From positions 13,533,397 through 13,597,396 of the forward strand of contig OY986973.1 in assembly GCA_963920575.1 (NCBI GenBank): a stretch of 64,000 bases of DNA, given 5' to 3'. Below, in pieces: positions 44,082 to 56,256 of this stretch. Numbering within the stretch: the stretch's first letter is position 1; every line of letters starts with the position of its first letter. This DNA comes from Narthecium ossifragum. Taxonomy: Eukaryota > Streptophyta > Magnoliopsida > Dioscoreales > Nartheciaceae. The translations under genes and the position numbers were made by a program. The notes under the pieces were generated by a model. It was not told the DNA's origin. It saw only the letters and a list, made by a program, of their open reading frames with translations, and made no database searches.

Positions 44082-47000
44082 TTAGTTTTGAATGGGAGCA
44101 CTAAAAGATAAAGCAGAGCATCTCTGTTCTATAAAACAGAGCTTCCCACCGGCTGCTCCGACCAACCTGCCGACGCTCCCTTCTTGGTGGAGATAAACTC
44201 TGTTTCCTGCATGTAACATTGCCGCCCCACCTCCGACCTCGATGGCCACGATCTCCACTGTGGAGAGCTTATCGGAGGATTTCCTGGGTGGGTTCTCTGG
44301 TGAATAGGGGGAAGACGCTGGTGCTGGGAAGAAAGGGGCGCAAGGGGTTAGTGGACCACCGCAGAGCTCCAGGTTTCTGACGAACGATGAGGCTGGGAAC
44401 CGTTGTAGGGACTTGGGGACGGACCCATTGAGCTCGTTGTAGGAAACGTTAAAGGCGTCAAGCATTGGGGTAAAGACGAGGTAGGCTACCGGAGAGCCGG
44501 TTCCGCTGCAGGAACAACCCAGTTATGTGAGGACCCGTCCCTCTACTCCTGGGTCGACCGGCTGGGTCGGGCCCGTGGTTCGTTGGTTTGCTTCGCGTCG
44601 AGTGCGCAATCCGGTGGATTGTATGGTTTCTTGGACCACAAGGGCAATTTGGTAAATTGCACCTTGTTGGTTTGTTTCACACCCGCGTGTGCACACACTG
44701 ACCTTATTTGTGTTAGTGCTTGATTAGAATGGTTAGGTGGACCCGGGATCGGAAGATCCCAGCTCGGGCGCGCGGAAGCTTGCTTTTGGGCAGCTTACGA
44801 CCCTTGAGAGATCGATCGCTCCTAAGTGCGATCGATCGGACTCGTGAGCGAGTCGGTGGGTTTTTGACCCGTTCGGATCGATCCAAGTGTTTTGGATCGA
44901 TCCAGCCTGGCTTCTCCTTCGCAAGCGATCGATCGCTCCTTGGAGCGATCGACCGGAATCGCGTCGATGGCTTTTTCTGGTTCGCGAGGACGGCCGCCGT
45001 TGGCCGTCGCTCTCTCTTGTCAGAAGGGGAGGACTTTCCCTCCCCTCCTTCACCTTTTTCCCCCTTCCCCCGGCTTTCCCCTTCCCCTTTCCCCTCTTTT
45101 TCTTGCTCTTCTCCTCCTCCTCCTTCTCCTTTCTTCTTCCTTCTTTCTTCTTCTCTCGCGGTTCTGTTTTTCCCCTGTTTCCGGCAGCCATCTTCTTCCC
45201 CTCCGTTCTCCCTCCTCCGGCCATCATTTTGGGTGTTCTAAGGCTCGTTGGATCCGTGACAACGAGAGGAAGATCCCTAAAGTGGTTTGGAACCTTGTTG
45301 CTGACCAGTTCGCGGGGAATCAGCCGAGGAGTGCGTTTCGGGTAGGTTTCAACCTACTGGTGTTGTTCTTGGGTTTTCTTTAGATCTAGCCGATGGATCT
45401 TGTTGATCTTTCTCTTGTTGGATTCCTCATGCCTAGTAGAATTTCTGATATAAGTTTCATGATCTTTGGTTGAGTTTTTAGTAGGATTTATGCATGATTA
45501 AGCTCGGATTTTCTGGTTTCTGTTGTTCTTGAAGAACAGCCGGCTTGCGGCGTGTTTTCCGGTCGGTACGAACATGATCTTGGGTTGTGATGAACATAAG
45601 AGTTGTAGATCTTTGAATCTACTCTCTAACCCAACTGATTTCACAATTTCCCGATTTCCTACGATTTGCTATGAATTGTTTACTTGAGGGCTGCGTTGCA
45701 GCAATTAATTAGTAAGTTAGTTTGATTAATGGTTTTATTAGTGTTTTCCCATTAATCCAACCGTTGGATGATTATGGATTTTGGATATGTTGATCCTGGT
45801 ATGTACACCTACTGATGGCTAAGTTGGATCTTGAATCCGACGTCGTTTGGACGTCGGATCGACGGGATCAATTAGCCCCTAAGTAGAGGCTTTGGGTGTT
45901 TTGAATATAATATTATATTTAGGAATATAATATTATATTATTTACTATTCATCATCGTTTTCGGGGTTGCTTCCCGTCGCAGGAGTCCGCGGTTGACGGT
46001 CGCGGTACCGTCGTAATGCCGGGACCCACTGCGGATCGGCTGGCAGCGGTCGGTAGTACCGCTGCAGCAATCCAGTTTACTTTTATGATGCCTTATCATA
46101 CGGTTGCATGGATATCTCCTGTTTGTGTATGTCATAGCATGCATTGTTGTTTTGTGCATTAGTTGCATTGGTTAGGGCGTGGGTGATCTGTGGGTTGCAG
46201 TCTCGAGGCTGGAAGCTCGGACTTAGCCCTAGGACCGGGGTTGGGTAGTTTGGACCCGGTTTGAATGGTGGTGTCCAGTCGATTCGATGATAGGCTTAGA
46301 TGACTGGTACACCTGCTGTTTGATGATTGTAGAGGTCGTGTTGGCCTCGAGTCGGATGCTGAGGTGTAGCCGGTGTTCCACTGTGTTGACTCTTGAGTGG
46401 TGGAGAGGCCCCCTCAGCGGTGCTTTTTCCCGCCTGTAGTGTCTGGTCCCTGCATGTGAGTCAACAGTGTTTGTTGAGCTTACTGAGTGCTGCTCCTGGG
46501 CCTCAGGGACACGCGGTGGGGTTATGGGAGCCCTGTATACACCCAGGTCCTACTTGAGGGCGACACTATTGTGTTTCCCTCTTCCTTCTGTGTGTCGTAG
46601 TGTAGAACCCTACTGAGCTTAGTGCTCACACCTACCCGGGCTGCGTTTTTGCAGGTGCAGACGTCAGTTCTTCCTCCGTGGCCCCTACCGGGCAGTTGGT
46701 CGGCGGTGCGGCGGCGCCTGGTGGACTTGAGAGGTGGCGATCTTTACTGCTTTTAATTTTGGTTAGTTAGTCTCCTACAGGAGTAATGTTGTATTCGAAT
46801 CTTCCCCTCTCCGAGGATATGTATATTAAACACTTTGGGTTTTGAATCTGTGGTTCGAGGCTTATCAAATTATTGTTTTTAATTGAGGGTGTTTTTGGTG
46901 ATTTGTTAGGGAGACCAATAGGTTAGAGGGAACCCTCGCCGTCTTTTTTCGCGTTTTGTAGGTTCCGGTTCGCGTCGCCCGGCCCGGTTGGGCTTTCGCG

Positions 47001-47140
47001 GGTGGGGGCGCGACAAGTTAGCTTCGTGAGATTGTTGATGTCGAACGGGATTCCACCGATGAGGTTGTTCCCGGACAGGTCTGTCCAGACAAGGCTACCG
47101 AGGTTGTTGAGGTTGCGGACCTCGCCGTCGAGGCTCCGAT
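44082..47140 (-). pseudogene. Captured LRR receptor-like kinase fragment
   Basis: On the minus strand, 47140 down to 47016 encodes LRRs (LDGEVRNLNNLGSLVWTDLS, then NNLIGGIPFDINNLTKLT). After the solo LTR, 44525 downward continues with FLQRNRLSGSLP, then a one-base frameshift, then MLDAFNVSYNELNGSVPKSL, FPASSFVRNLELCGG and the Pro/Ser-rich PFFPAPASSP. This is the usual end of the LRR ectodomain in plant LRR receptor-like kinases with few repeats. A recognisable membrane segment and kinase domain do not follow. It is a fragment, most likely captured by the surrounding Mutator-like element. Confidence 0.75.
44526..47015 (+). mobile_element. Tekay-type solo LTR 5 inside LRR fragment
   Basis: A 2490-bp LTR (TGTGAGGACCCG...GCGCGACA) has the perfect TSD AGTTA (44521-44525, 47016-47020). 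The LRR frame resumes across it, which shows it inserted after the capture. It has palindrome pairs at 44809-44960 (GCGATCGATCG-type, one pair with spacer GCTCCTTGGAGC), AT palindromes at 45904 and 45924, and a hairpin at 46033-46073. Confidence 0.93.
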
Positions 47141-47306
47141 CGGGGGTGGGGGTAGAAAGAGAGGAGGGGGAGGGGGCAGTCGCTGACCCCGCCATCGAGG
47201 CTGCCGAGGTCGTCGAGGTCTCGGACCTCACCGTCGAGCCGCCGTCAAGGATCCGGTGTGGGGAGGGGGTTGGGGAAGAAGTAGAGGAGGTGGAGAGAGA
47301 GATGTG

Positions 47307-47508
47307 TCTGACAACATTAAATTAAAAAATATTAAAATAAGTTAAAAATCCAATGGGACTCTTTTGCCGTTAAAACCCCATCCACGACTAGATCACATAA
47401 TAATGAAATCAAAACTACGTGGAGCTGATTTGAAAATTTTAAAATTTAAATACCGAATAAAAATTTCAACTAAACTACGTAAACAAAAATTTAACCATAC
47501 TTCAAATT
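47307..47508. repeat. Right terminal inverted repeat
   Basis: This is the inverted partner of 43390-43592. The outermost bases are AT-rich and align poorly, so the exact element end is uncertain. Confidence 0.75.
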
Positions 47509-48106
47509 TTTTTTTCAGGTGTGAGCGTGTACATATCCCAAAACTTTTCCACCCCTTTATTCGTAAAGCAAATTGGCCATCTTTTAGTTCAAGTGACGTG
47601 GTTTCCAAGAAAATTATATCAGGAATAAAAAAAGTCAAAATTGGAGTTGAACCAAATGTAGAAAAAATTTGGGGTCCTCATGAATCTACAAAATCTGGGA
47701 ATAAAAAAAGTTTTAACCATGTTTGAAAATGTTAGAGAATTTTAAGATGTCCAACAAGAAGATTATAGGGACAATCCAAGATAAGTATGTGTCCAACAAC
47801 AAGATGAGATAAACAAAAACACAAAAATTAAAAACAGCCGAAAATCGTAACATTTGATCGCTGAAGTACACGAGATTGCAACATAAGTATTTCTTTCTTA
47901 GCACATAAATTGTACTCAAAGCTCCAAATCAAACACACACTAAACATTGTGAAGCTAATAAAAGTTCCAAATTCTAAAACAGCAAAATTCCACAAGAACA
48001 CCACTCCATTAATCAAACACTCCCATTAGCGAGTGTGGAAGGCCGAGAAATCCATTGCCACTCAACAATAAGTGAAGACATGGAGGTAGCTCTCGCCTCT
48101 GTCTGT
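47509..48106. other. Downstream flank and 3' UTR of eL41
   Basis: AT-rich sequence with no gene. Part of it must be the 3' UTR of the minus-strand eL41 gene. I could not place the polyadenylation site. Confidence 0.5.
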
Positions 48107-49749
48107 CTACTTTGACCTCTGCCTCATCTTTCGGCGCTTCCTCTTAAGCCTCCTCATTCGCTTCTTCTTCCACTGCAACAATCAAACAGTGAGATGACCT
48201 AAAACATCATTAGTCACATACAAAAGAAGAGCAACTTCATAGTTGAACAAAACTAATAATCCAAATGCATTTCAAATTAAGATCAATATGTGAATAAGTT
48301 TGACAAAAACAAGACAATGGGAAAAAAATGTGTTTTGATATAAAAAACAATACATTGCCCAGCAACAGTACATGAAAAGGTGGCTAACACCTAATTATAG
48401 AGCCTCTTGTCAAGAAAGAAGAACCGTATACAAGTCTTACATATTGGGGGTTCTCTGACTCGTAATGAAACACACACGCTCACTTCCCGACCTACTTGAT
48501 ATATTTCACAACAGTAATTGAGATTAGAAACCCAGCTCACATCCCCACCTACTTGATATATTTCATGAAAGTAATCGAGATTAGAAGCCCTAAGCTTGGA
48601 CTGAAGGCTCAGCTAATTGACAAAATGTGCCATATGAGGCATTGTCTAGTCCCATTTTCCAATTAACTGAGCCTAAGATTTAGAATAGAGTGCTTTTTCT
48701 GTATGCTACCTTAGATTTTACTAAAACACCATTGCTGAGTTACAAATTTTCCATACTTCCGCATAGAACATTATGTGAATAATTAATTTGGTTCCATAAG
48801 TAGCTAATGGCACCTAAGATCTTATTAAAACGCCATTGCTTAGTTACGAATTTTCCATAATCTTCTTCTCCTTGACATCACTTAAGCAAATGGCTCATTC
48901 TTCTCCAGCCACGATGTGAAAATCAATCCAGCCTCTCCATCACTATTTGACATTGTCTCGAATCTACACTTGAGAAACGTCGTGATCATAGGATGGTCAT
49001 CCGCATATCGACCATGATCATCCTCATCTAGATCCATTGCAGCTTCTATAAAAGTTCCGTTATATAACTTAGCAGTTTCCCTTTTACAACCTAGCAGTAA
49101 ATTACTGAGGGGATTTTAGACCATTTATTGAGCAAGATTGAAATCTAGACTGCAGTAAGATATTTTTAAAAATATAGGGGAGATGATCAATTTTGCACTT
49201 GGTGAAAGGGAAATATAATATTAACTCTTCTTCTTTACGCCTCCATAAACTGAACTAACAATCAGGAAAACTATGAAATGCATCAATTATCTAAGTCACC
49301 AGATCCGTTAGTCGTTTGAGCAAAAATCTTCTTCAGAATCTAACTTTCATATGCATTCTTGCTAAAGCAGCACCAAATTTACTCCCAAATGGTCACAATT
49401 ATTACAACCGTATTTGACTCAAGAAATTAGCAAAAACTTCACCACTAAATAGCATAAAAAACAATACATTCTAAAAGCAGCGATTCGATTATGAGAGAAC
49501 ATGAAAACATCACGCTTTTTCCCATCAATCCGACATCCATTTTTCTGATAATGCAAAAAAAAATTCTTTCCTTAGGTAACAAAGAACCAAAACTACGTAT
49601 ATTATCCCAAAAACCACTGCAAACAACAAACAGAAGAAGAATCACAGAAACTGAATATTTGAATAACAATTAACCGATATAAAAGAAGAGTAGTATGATT
49701 TCGCCAATAATTGTACAGAATCGGATAAAGATCAAACCTTAGCCCTCAT
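48107..49749 (-). CDS. RPL41: Ribosomal protein eL41, two exons
   Basis: Exon 1 (49738-49749) encodes MRAK and ends AAG|GTTTGA. Exon 2 (48107-48172) follows TTGCAG and encodes WKKKRMRRLKRKRR, then KMRQRSK and a TAG stop. The joined product is 25 residues, the full eL41 sequence, with 17 Lys/Arg and no lost residues. The intron (48173-49737, 1565 bp) has GT and AG ends, a T-rich acceptor and no long frames. eL41 is the smallest protein of the large ribosomal subunit and sits at the subunit bridge. It is too short for usual ORF searches. It is the only intact host gene I can support here. Whether it is expressed cannot be seen, but the promoter motifs upstream suggest so. Confidence 0.95.
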
Positions 49750-49811
49750 CTTCGGGGACTCGAGATAGGATCTAACACTTTGGTTCTCACCCTTTGCTTC
49801 ACTTGCGCGGC

Positions 49812-49999
49812 TTAGGGTTTAGAGGAGAGAGGGAGAGAGAGAGCCGGCTCTTGAGGCTTTTATATGACAGATAGGTTTATAGGTAGGTACGAGAGAAACC
49901 CTAATCGATCGTCACAGAGATTGCCAGATCATTGGATGGGCGGTTGAGGTTTGATCGCGAAGGATCACCATTTTTGACCGCCTGCTCTGCTAAGGCCCA
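49812..49999 (-). promoter_or_regulatory. eL41 promoter and 5' UTR motifs
   Basis: Upstream of the start codon on the minus strand are a telo-box AAACCCTAA (49812-49820), a pyrimidine-rich CTCTCTCTCTCC stretch, a TATA-like CATATAAAAG (about 49857-49866), a second telo-box in the opposite direction (49896-49904) and a site II-type TGGGCC (49994-49999). Telo-boxes together with TGGGCY elements are typical of plant ribosomal protein gene promoters. Confidence 0.75.
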
Positions 50000-50964
50000 T
50001 GATATTTGGGTTAAGGATTTTGACAACAAACAAGTATGTCAATTTATTTTCTTTGATCATGAATTGGTGAACTATACTAAAAGATATAACAAGTAACATC
50101 AGAGCTAGTTAGACTATAGACCGCACTCATCGAATAGGGTTTGATTTGCATGTATTATAGTTTCACTAGTGGATTTCCGTGCAAATTACATGATTTTACT
50201 GAGGAAAAAGCATTTGTGACTACTGTTATTTGTGAAACCTTATAATATAACTAATGATTATACAGAGTTATATTAGATTAGATGGATTAATAGATTAGAT
50301 TACTATTCTATTAGGATTTATATTAGTAACTAAATCCCTCATTTAAATATAACACATGGGTTTTAGTTTCTTAATGCACATTATTTTAATCTTATCCAAC
50401 TTTGCACTAATTCGTATTATATTAACCTTATAAGGGATGCGGTTATGCATAACCGTTTTTGTTCCTTATAAGGTTGATAGCATGTTAACCTTTCCCGTAA
50501 TTCCACATTCCCTATGGGATATTTTATTTCCGGTTTCTTAAGGTTTCATAAAGGATATCAACATTATAAGGAGCAATAACGGTTACAAACCGTTTCCCTC
50601 CTATTAATTTGTTTATATGTATATTTTCCTAAGTTAACTTTGTATATTGTTATCATAATTCCCTAGGTTAGTTTTAAATATACATCCTTATCTACCTTAT
50701 AAGATCCGATGATAGTTATCCCTTATGACTCATAATCTGAGTCATAAACTTATACACACATGACATACACGTGTCATAAAATTGTAATTAAATAAAAAAA
50801 AGAAAGGATAGTGGGTTGATGTGTAAGTTATTATAGAGATAGTGGGGGCGGGCAGTTAGCCGTGCCAGGTGGCACGGGCCCACTAGGCACGGGCCCACCA
50901 CCTAGTGTTATATAGAAACGGGTTTTGGTTTTATTATTTTTGGTTTTCTAATAAAACGATTAAT
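50000..50964. other. AT-rich intergenic sequence
   Basis: No gene is seen. It contains an inverted repeat with 9-bp arms TTATGACTC and GAGTCATAA around seven bases (50723-50747) and a repeated GGCACGGGCCCAC (about 50872-50902). A decayed LTR is possible but unsupported. Confidence 0.4.
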
Positions 50965-51203
50965 AAAAATTGAACCTAACTAACTTCGGAAATTTTGGTG
51001 AGGTTCCACTCTAATCTACTGGTTTCCCTAAGAAATTATCAAGCACCCTCATTAAACAAATAATTAATTACAAAAACCTCAAAAACATAATTACAAACCC
51101 AAATGTTACAAGTCAATAAAATCCTCGAAGAGGGGAATTTAATTACACAAACACACTCCCGTATGAGCTTAACTATAACAAAAAGGGTAAACTGATGATC
51201 ACT

Positions 51204-54200
51204 TGTGAGGACCCGCTCCTCTAACCCGGTCCGACCGCATTGGGTCGAGGGTTTGGCTTGGTTGGTTTTGGCCTGGTTGGCATTGGGTTGCGATCGGTTG
51301 ATCGCATCGCTGTTTTTGAACCCCAAGGGCAATTTGGTAAATTACGCCTTGACGGTCGGTTTCACACCCGCGTAGTGCACACACGGCCTTGATTGATGTA
51401 CGTGATTGAGTAGATCCAGTAGAGATCACAACTTGGAGCCTGATCGGATTCAGTCCGACCAGTTGACTCGTCTGAACCGGCTAAGCCACTTATGTGGCTT
51501 AACCCTCTTCTCTCTCCTACTTACTTTCTCTCTACCCTTTTTCCCCTTTTCTCTCTTCTTTTCCTTTCTCTTTCTTTTCCTTCTTTCCCTCTTCCCTGCC
51601 ATCCCGTGCCCGACCCCCCTCCTCCTTCCTTTCCTTCTCTCTCCCGCGGCTACCTTCTCTCTCTCCCGCGGCGACCCCGTCCCTTCCCCGGCGGCCTGGA
51701 GGCGGCGGCGAGGTCCCCTCCTCCTCCTCCTCCTTCCTCCCCTCTCTCTCTCCGGCGGCATCCCTCTTCCTTCCCCGACGATGGCTGCGGTTGTGGGAGG
51801 CCTCCGGTGAGCTGGAGAAGACGGCGACGACGTAGGACGGCGGATTAACAGAGGATTGAAGCTTGGATTGCGTTTAAGGTAGGGTTTCTACCTATATCAT
51901 CGAATCTACTTTCATTTGCCGCTGATTTCATAATTTTTGGATTTTCCTACGATTTATGGTGATTTTTCTTCGGATCTGCGACGAGACCGAAATTAGTGAA
52001 TTGATTAATGAATTCCGGGAATATTAGACATTAGATTAGTCCGATTCTTGGGCTGCATGTTTCTAATATGCTAATATACATTTGCCCAAGTTTGTTTTCT
52101 AATTCGAAGTCGTTTGGACGTCGAATTGATAAGATTTCATCGCCTCTAACAAGGGTTAAATGTAGAAATCCGGAATTTAGCTTCTTAATGGATTTTCGAT
52201 GTTTTACCGTGTTTAATCCTTCGAGATACATGCTTCATCCACCTAATGCCCTTAATTGATGTTCTTAATAACATCTAGGATGGACAAGGTAGATTTGATA
52301 GGTTTGGGTGTTTGAACCCTCGATATTGGTTTGTCGGTTTAACTAGTTAACTATTCATGCTTAGTTAGCTTTGAATTAAATAATCATACCATGTTATATA
52401 TATATATTGCATGTTTTATATTTGCTTAACCCCGTGTGGGGCTTGTGGTTGAACCAAGGGAGTCATGCCCTTGGGATGGTTAGATAATTGAGCGGGTCGC
52501 TGGTGTGCCACTTGTGTTAATTTGTAATTGTGGCGTGTTATGTGATTGCGTGGCCGGGGTTGTATCCCCGTTGTAGAAATTGTGGTTGACGGTTCTGGAC
52601 GTCGTTGTAATGTCGGAATTTCGTTTGAATGTGTAGTTGTTTGTTAACGGCCCGTGGGCGCCGTTATAATATTGTATTAATATAGTTTAGACCTTTATCT
52701 GCTTTATGCATGTTTACCCCTTGGCGAGCTGTGGGCTATGCCTAGCCCTGTATGTTGTGATGTCATATTGTTACATGTATGATTTCCTCTTGATGTGCGC
52801 GTGAGCATTGCATGCATTTGACTGCATTAGAAGCATCAGGCTAGGTGGTAGACGATGGAGTCGATCGTCGGTCCGGGGTTCTTGGGTAGCCCGGATCTAG
52901 CCCTAGGACCGGGGTTTGGGTAGTCGAGGATTAGGACGTGATTGTCATCAATGATTATGTTTGATATCATTCGAGGATTATTAGGTAGTCGGACTGGAAT
53001 ATTATGTTGTTTGAGGTTTAGTGGTCGTGTCGGTTCTCCAAGGCCAAGTGCTAAGGATGGTTGTCGATGTCCCTGACGTGTGTCCCCAGGCAGTGGTTTC
53101 CTGCTGGGTAAATGGTGTTCCTACTGGCTCTGATTCTTGTTTCCTCCTAGCGTGTTTGGTTGATATTCCCAGCGTGGTCGGTTGAGAAGAGTAGGATCCC
53201 TTGGGGAATCGATAGGGGTTATGGGACCCCGTGGCATCCTTTAGACTTAGGCGGAGAAACGACATTGTTGTTGTTTTCCTCCCTTCAGTGTGCCGTAGAA
53301 TAGCGTAGAACCCTACTGAGGTTTGTTGCTCACTCCTACCTGGGCTGTATCGGCGATGCAGGTCGACGCAGTCCTTTCCTTTCAGGTGATCTTCTAGGCT
53401 TTGGCGCGCTATTCTAGAGGTGATCGCGGACTTGGAGTTTCGAGGAGCACTTGACGATCCTGGAGTTTTCCCCTTTGTTAATAGTTGTATATTTGCAGTC
53501 CTATTAAATGTATAATTTCCCTCTTCGAGGATTTGATAGTCTGTATTAAATTTTGTAATGAGGGTTGATGAAAGCATTGTATCAGAACCTGTACTAGATA
53601 GTAAGATTTGTGATTGCAGATTCATATTATTGTTGAATTTTAGAACTGTTAGATTTATCGTTTTAATTTATTGTGGAGATTATAATTGTACAGGGTTCAA
53701 ATTGAGAAACACAGGGGAAACTCTCGCCATTTGATTTTAGAAATAGAGTTTAGGTGTCGCGTCCCGACCCGCGAAAGCCCAACCGGGCCGGGCGACGCGA
53801 ACCGGAACCTACAAAACGCGGAAAAAGAACGGCGAGGGTTCCCTCTAACCTATTGGTCTCCCTAGCAATTCATCAAAGCCCCCAATTAAAACAACATCAA
53901 AAGGCAAAACCTCGAATCTCAGATTTAAAACTCAAAGTGTTAATTATACAAATCCTCGGAGAGGGGAAGTTCAAATACAATATTACTCCCGTAGGAGACT
54001 ATCTAACATAAGGGTAAAACAGTAAATATCGCCAACTCTCAAAAGCCACCAGGCGCCGCCACACCGCCGTCCAACTGCCCGGTAGGGGCCAAGGAAGAAG
54101 AACTGACGCCTGCACCTGCAAAATGCAGCCCGGGTAGGTGTGAGCACTAAGCTCAGTAGGGATCTACACTACGCCACACAGAAGGAAGAGGGAAACGCAA

Positions 54201-56256
54201 CAGTGTCGCCCTCAAGCCAGACTCGAGTGAGCTACAATGGTCCCATTACCACTCACCGGTGATCTCTAGGCATATCCAATCATAGTCACCCCAATGGACT
54301 GGGCCCATCCTGGATACGCCTAGTGTCGCAGGGTGCCAGCTGTGGTCACCCAACTCGCCATGGGCCCACGCTGATGCCCCTACTGGCAGGAACGGACACT
54401 GCCCAAAGAATAAGACCCGCCACCGGTAGCATCCTCAACACCTGACTTGAGGCCGACACGACCTCTACAATCATCAAGCCACAAGTGTACCAGTCATTTA
54501 AGCCTATCATCGAATCGACTGGACACCACCATTCAAACCGGGTCCAAACTACCCAACCCCGGTCCTAGGGCTAAGTCCGAGCTTCCAGCCTCGGGACGGC
54601 GACCTAAGGATCACCCACGCCCTAACCAATGCAACTAATGCACAATCAACAATGCATGTTATGACATACACAAACAGGAGGTAGGCATGCAACGGTATGA
54701 CAAATATCATATAAGTCAACCGGATCGCTGCAGCGGTACCACCGACCGCTGCCAGCCGATCCGCAGCGGGTCCCGGCATTACGACGGTACCACGACCGTC
54801 GACCGCAGACTCCTGCAACGGGAAGCAACCCCGAAAACCGCTGATGAACAGTAGAAATATAATATTATAATTCGACATATAATATTATATTTAAAACACC
54901 AAATGTTCTCTACTAGAGGCTATTTGATCTAGTCGATCCGACATCCAAACGACGTCGGATTCAAGATCCAACTTAGCCACCAGGAAAGCTACATGTATGG
55001 ATTAACATAACCAAAATCCAGAATCATCCAACGGTTGGATTAACGGGAAAACACTAAAGAAAACCACTAATCAAAACTAACTTTCTAATTAGTTGCTGCA
55101 ACGCATCCCTCCAGCAAACAGTTCATAAAAAATCATAGAAAAATCAAAAAATTTCGAAACAAGATGGCATGGAAAGCTAACGAATAGATCTACAACTCTT
55201 ATGTTTATCAAAAGCCAAGATCACGTACACGCCGGCCGAAAAACTCGCCGTAAGCCGGCTGTTTCTCAAGAACAGTAGAAAAACAGAGAAACCGAGTTTA
55301 ATCATGTATAAAACCTACTCAAATCTCAACCGATTAACATGAAACTCAAATCAGTTATTCTACTAGGCAAGGTACATCTAATAACATGAAGATCAACAGA
55401 TCCAACGGTTGGATCACGTGAAACCCACTTAAGAACACATGTAGGTAGAAGAACCTACCCAACTGCGCACTCCTCGGTTGATCCCTCGCAAACCAGTCAC
55501 CAACACGACTCCAAACTACCTCAGCTACCTTCCTCTCGTCTCCACGAATCCAACAAGCTTTGGAACTCCAAAAACGGTGGTCGGAGGAGGGAGAACGGAA
55601 GAGAAGAGCTCGCCGGCGGAAGAAGAGAAGAAACAGAGCACCGCGGGAAAGAAGAGAATGGAAGAAGAAGAAGAAGAGAAGAGAAGAGAAGGGAAGAAGA
55701 AGAAGGGAAAGCTCGGGGGAAAGCCGGTAAAGCCGGAGGAAAGGCTGGGGGAGGGGAGGAAAAGTCCTCCCCTTCTGACAAGGGAGAGCGACGGCCGGCT
55801 GCCGTCATCGCGGAAGAGAAAAGAAAAGCCACCGACTGTTTGATCACGAGTCCGATCGATCGCTCAGCGATCGATCGCTCCCGAGCCGCAAACAGCCCCA
55901 AAACCTTCTGCACTAAGCTATCGATCTCCAAAGCATGTTAGATCGATCTGGCTAGCAAGGCCATATCGATCTCATTAGCAATCTAGATCGATCTCCTTCG
56001 CCCAGAAAGGCAAACTTGGGCTAAAGCACAATCCCAAACTCAGATCTTCCGATCTCGGGTTCACCTAGCCATTCTAACAAACACCAACACAACCAAGGCC
56101 AGTGTGTGCACACGCGGGTGTGAAACCAACTAACAAGGCGCAATTTATCAAATTGCCCTTGCGGTCTACAACGAGCCACAGGAGTAGAGGGACAGGTCCT
56201 CACATTAGGACCCTCACGTCCCGGTCCGGATGGATTTTCTGGGTCGGGGAATGACA
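51204..56256 (+). mobile_element. Tekay-type LTR of the solo LTR 3 subfamily
   Basis: It starts TGTGAGGACCCGCTCC and ends GGGTCGGGGAATGACA, with near-TSD TCACT/TCACC (4 of 5). It is interrupted by the reverse LTR at 53755-56204, and its own length is about 2.6 kb. It has a C/T-rich leader (51500-51770), a short TA run (about 52400) and a hairpin TAACGGC...GCCGTTA (52645-52666) at the position of the leader hairpin of other copies. Confidence 0.85.
53755..56204 (-). mobile_element. Tekay-type solo LTR, reverse, innermost
   Basis: A 2450-bp LTR (TGTCGCGTCCCG...CCTCACA on the plus strand) has the perfect TSD TTAGG (53750-53754, 56205-56209). It carries the leader hairpins (about 54722-54800), the degenerate AT palindromes (about 54857-54890) and a GCGATCGATCG/GATCGATCT array (55853-55995), all in reverse. 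Confidence 0.92.

Larger units (their letters stand above)
43390..47508. mobile_element. Mutator-like element carrying gene fragments (Pack-MULE candidate)
   Basis: The ends 43390-43592 and 47307-47508 are long inverted repeats; the inner part includes an almost identical stretch around AATATTTTTTAATTTAATG. Between them lie GC-rich segments including an LRR receptor-kinase fragment, and no transposase is visible. Without the Tekay solo LTR (44526-47015) the element is about 1.6 kb. Long inverted ends, host gene fragments and missing transposase fit a Pack-MULE. I could not identify a 9-bp TSD, and the outer ends are approximate. Confidence 0.65.

Noticed and set aside
43834..44101. Minus-strand ORFs near the left inverted repeat
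   Set aside because: GC-rich frames without domains; at most part of captured DNA in the Mutator-like element.
53002..53625. A 207-codon minus-strand ORF
   Set aside because: It lies antisense in a Tekay LTR and has no recognisable domain; the same position in other LTR copies is not open.
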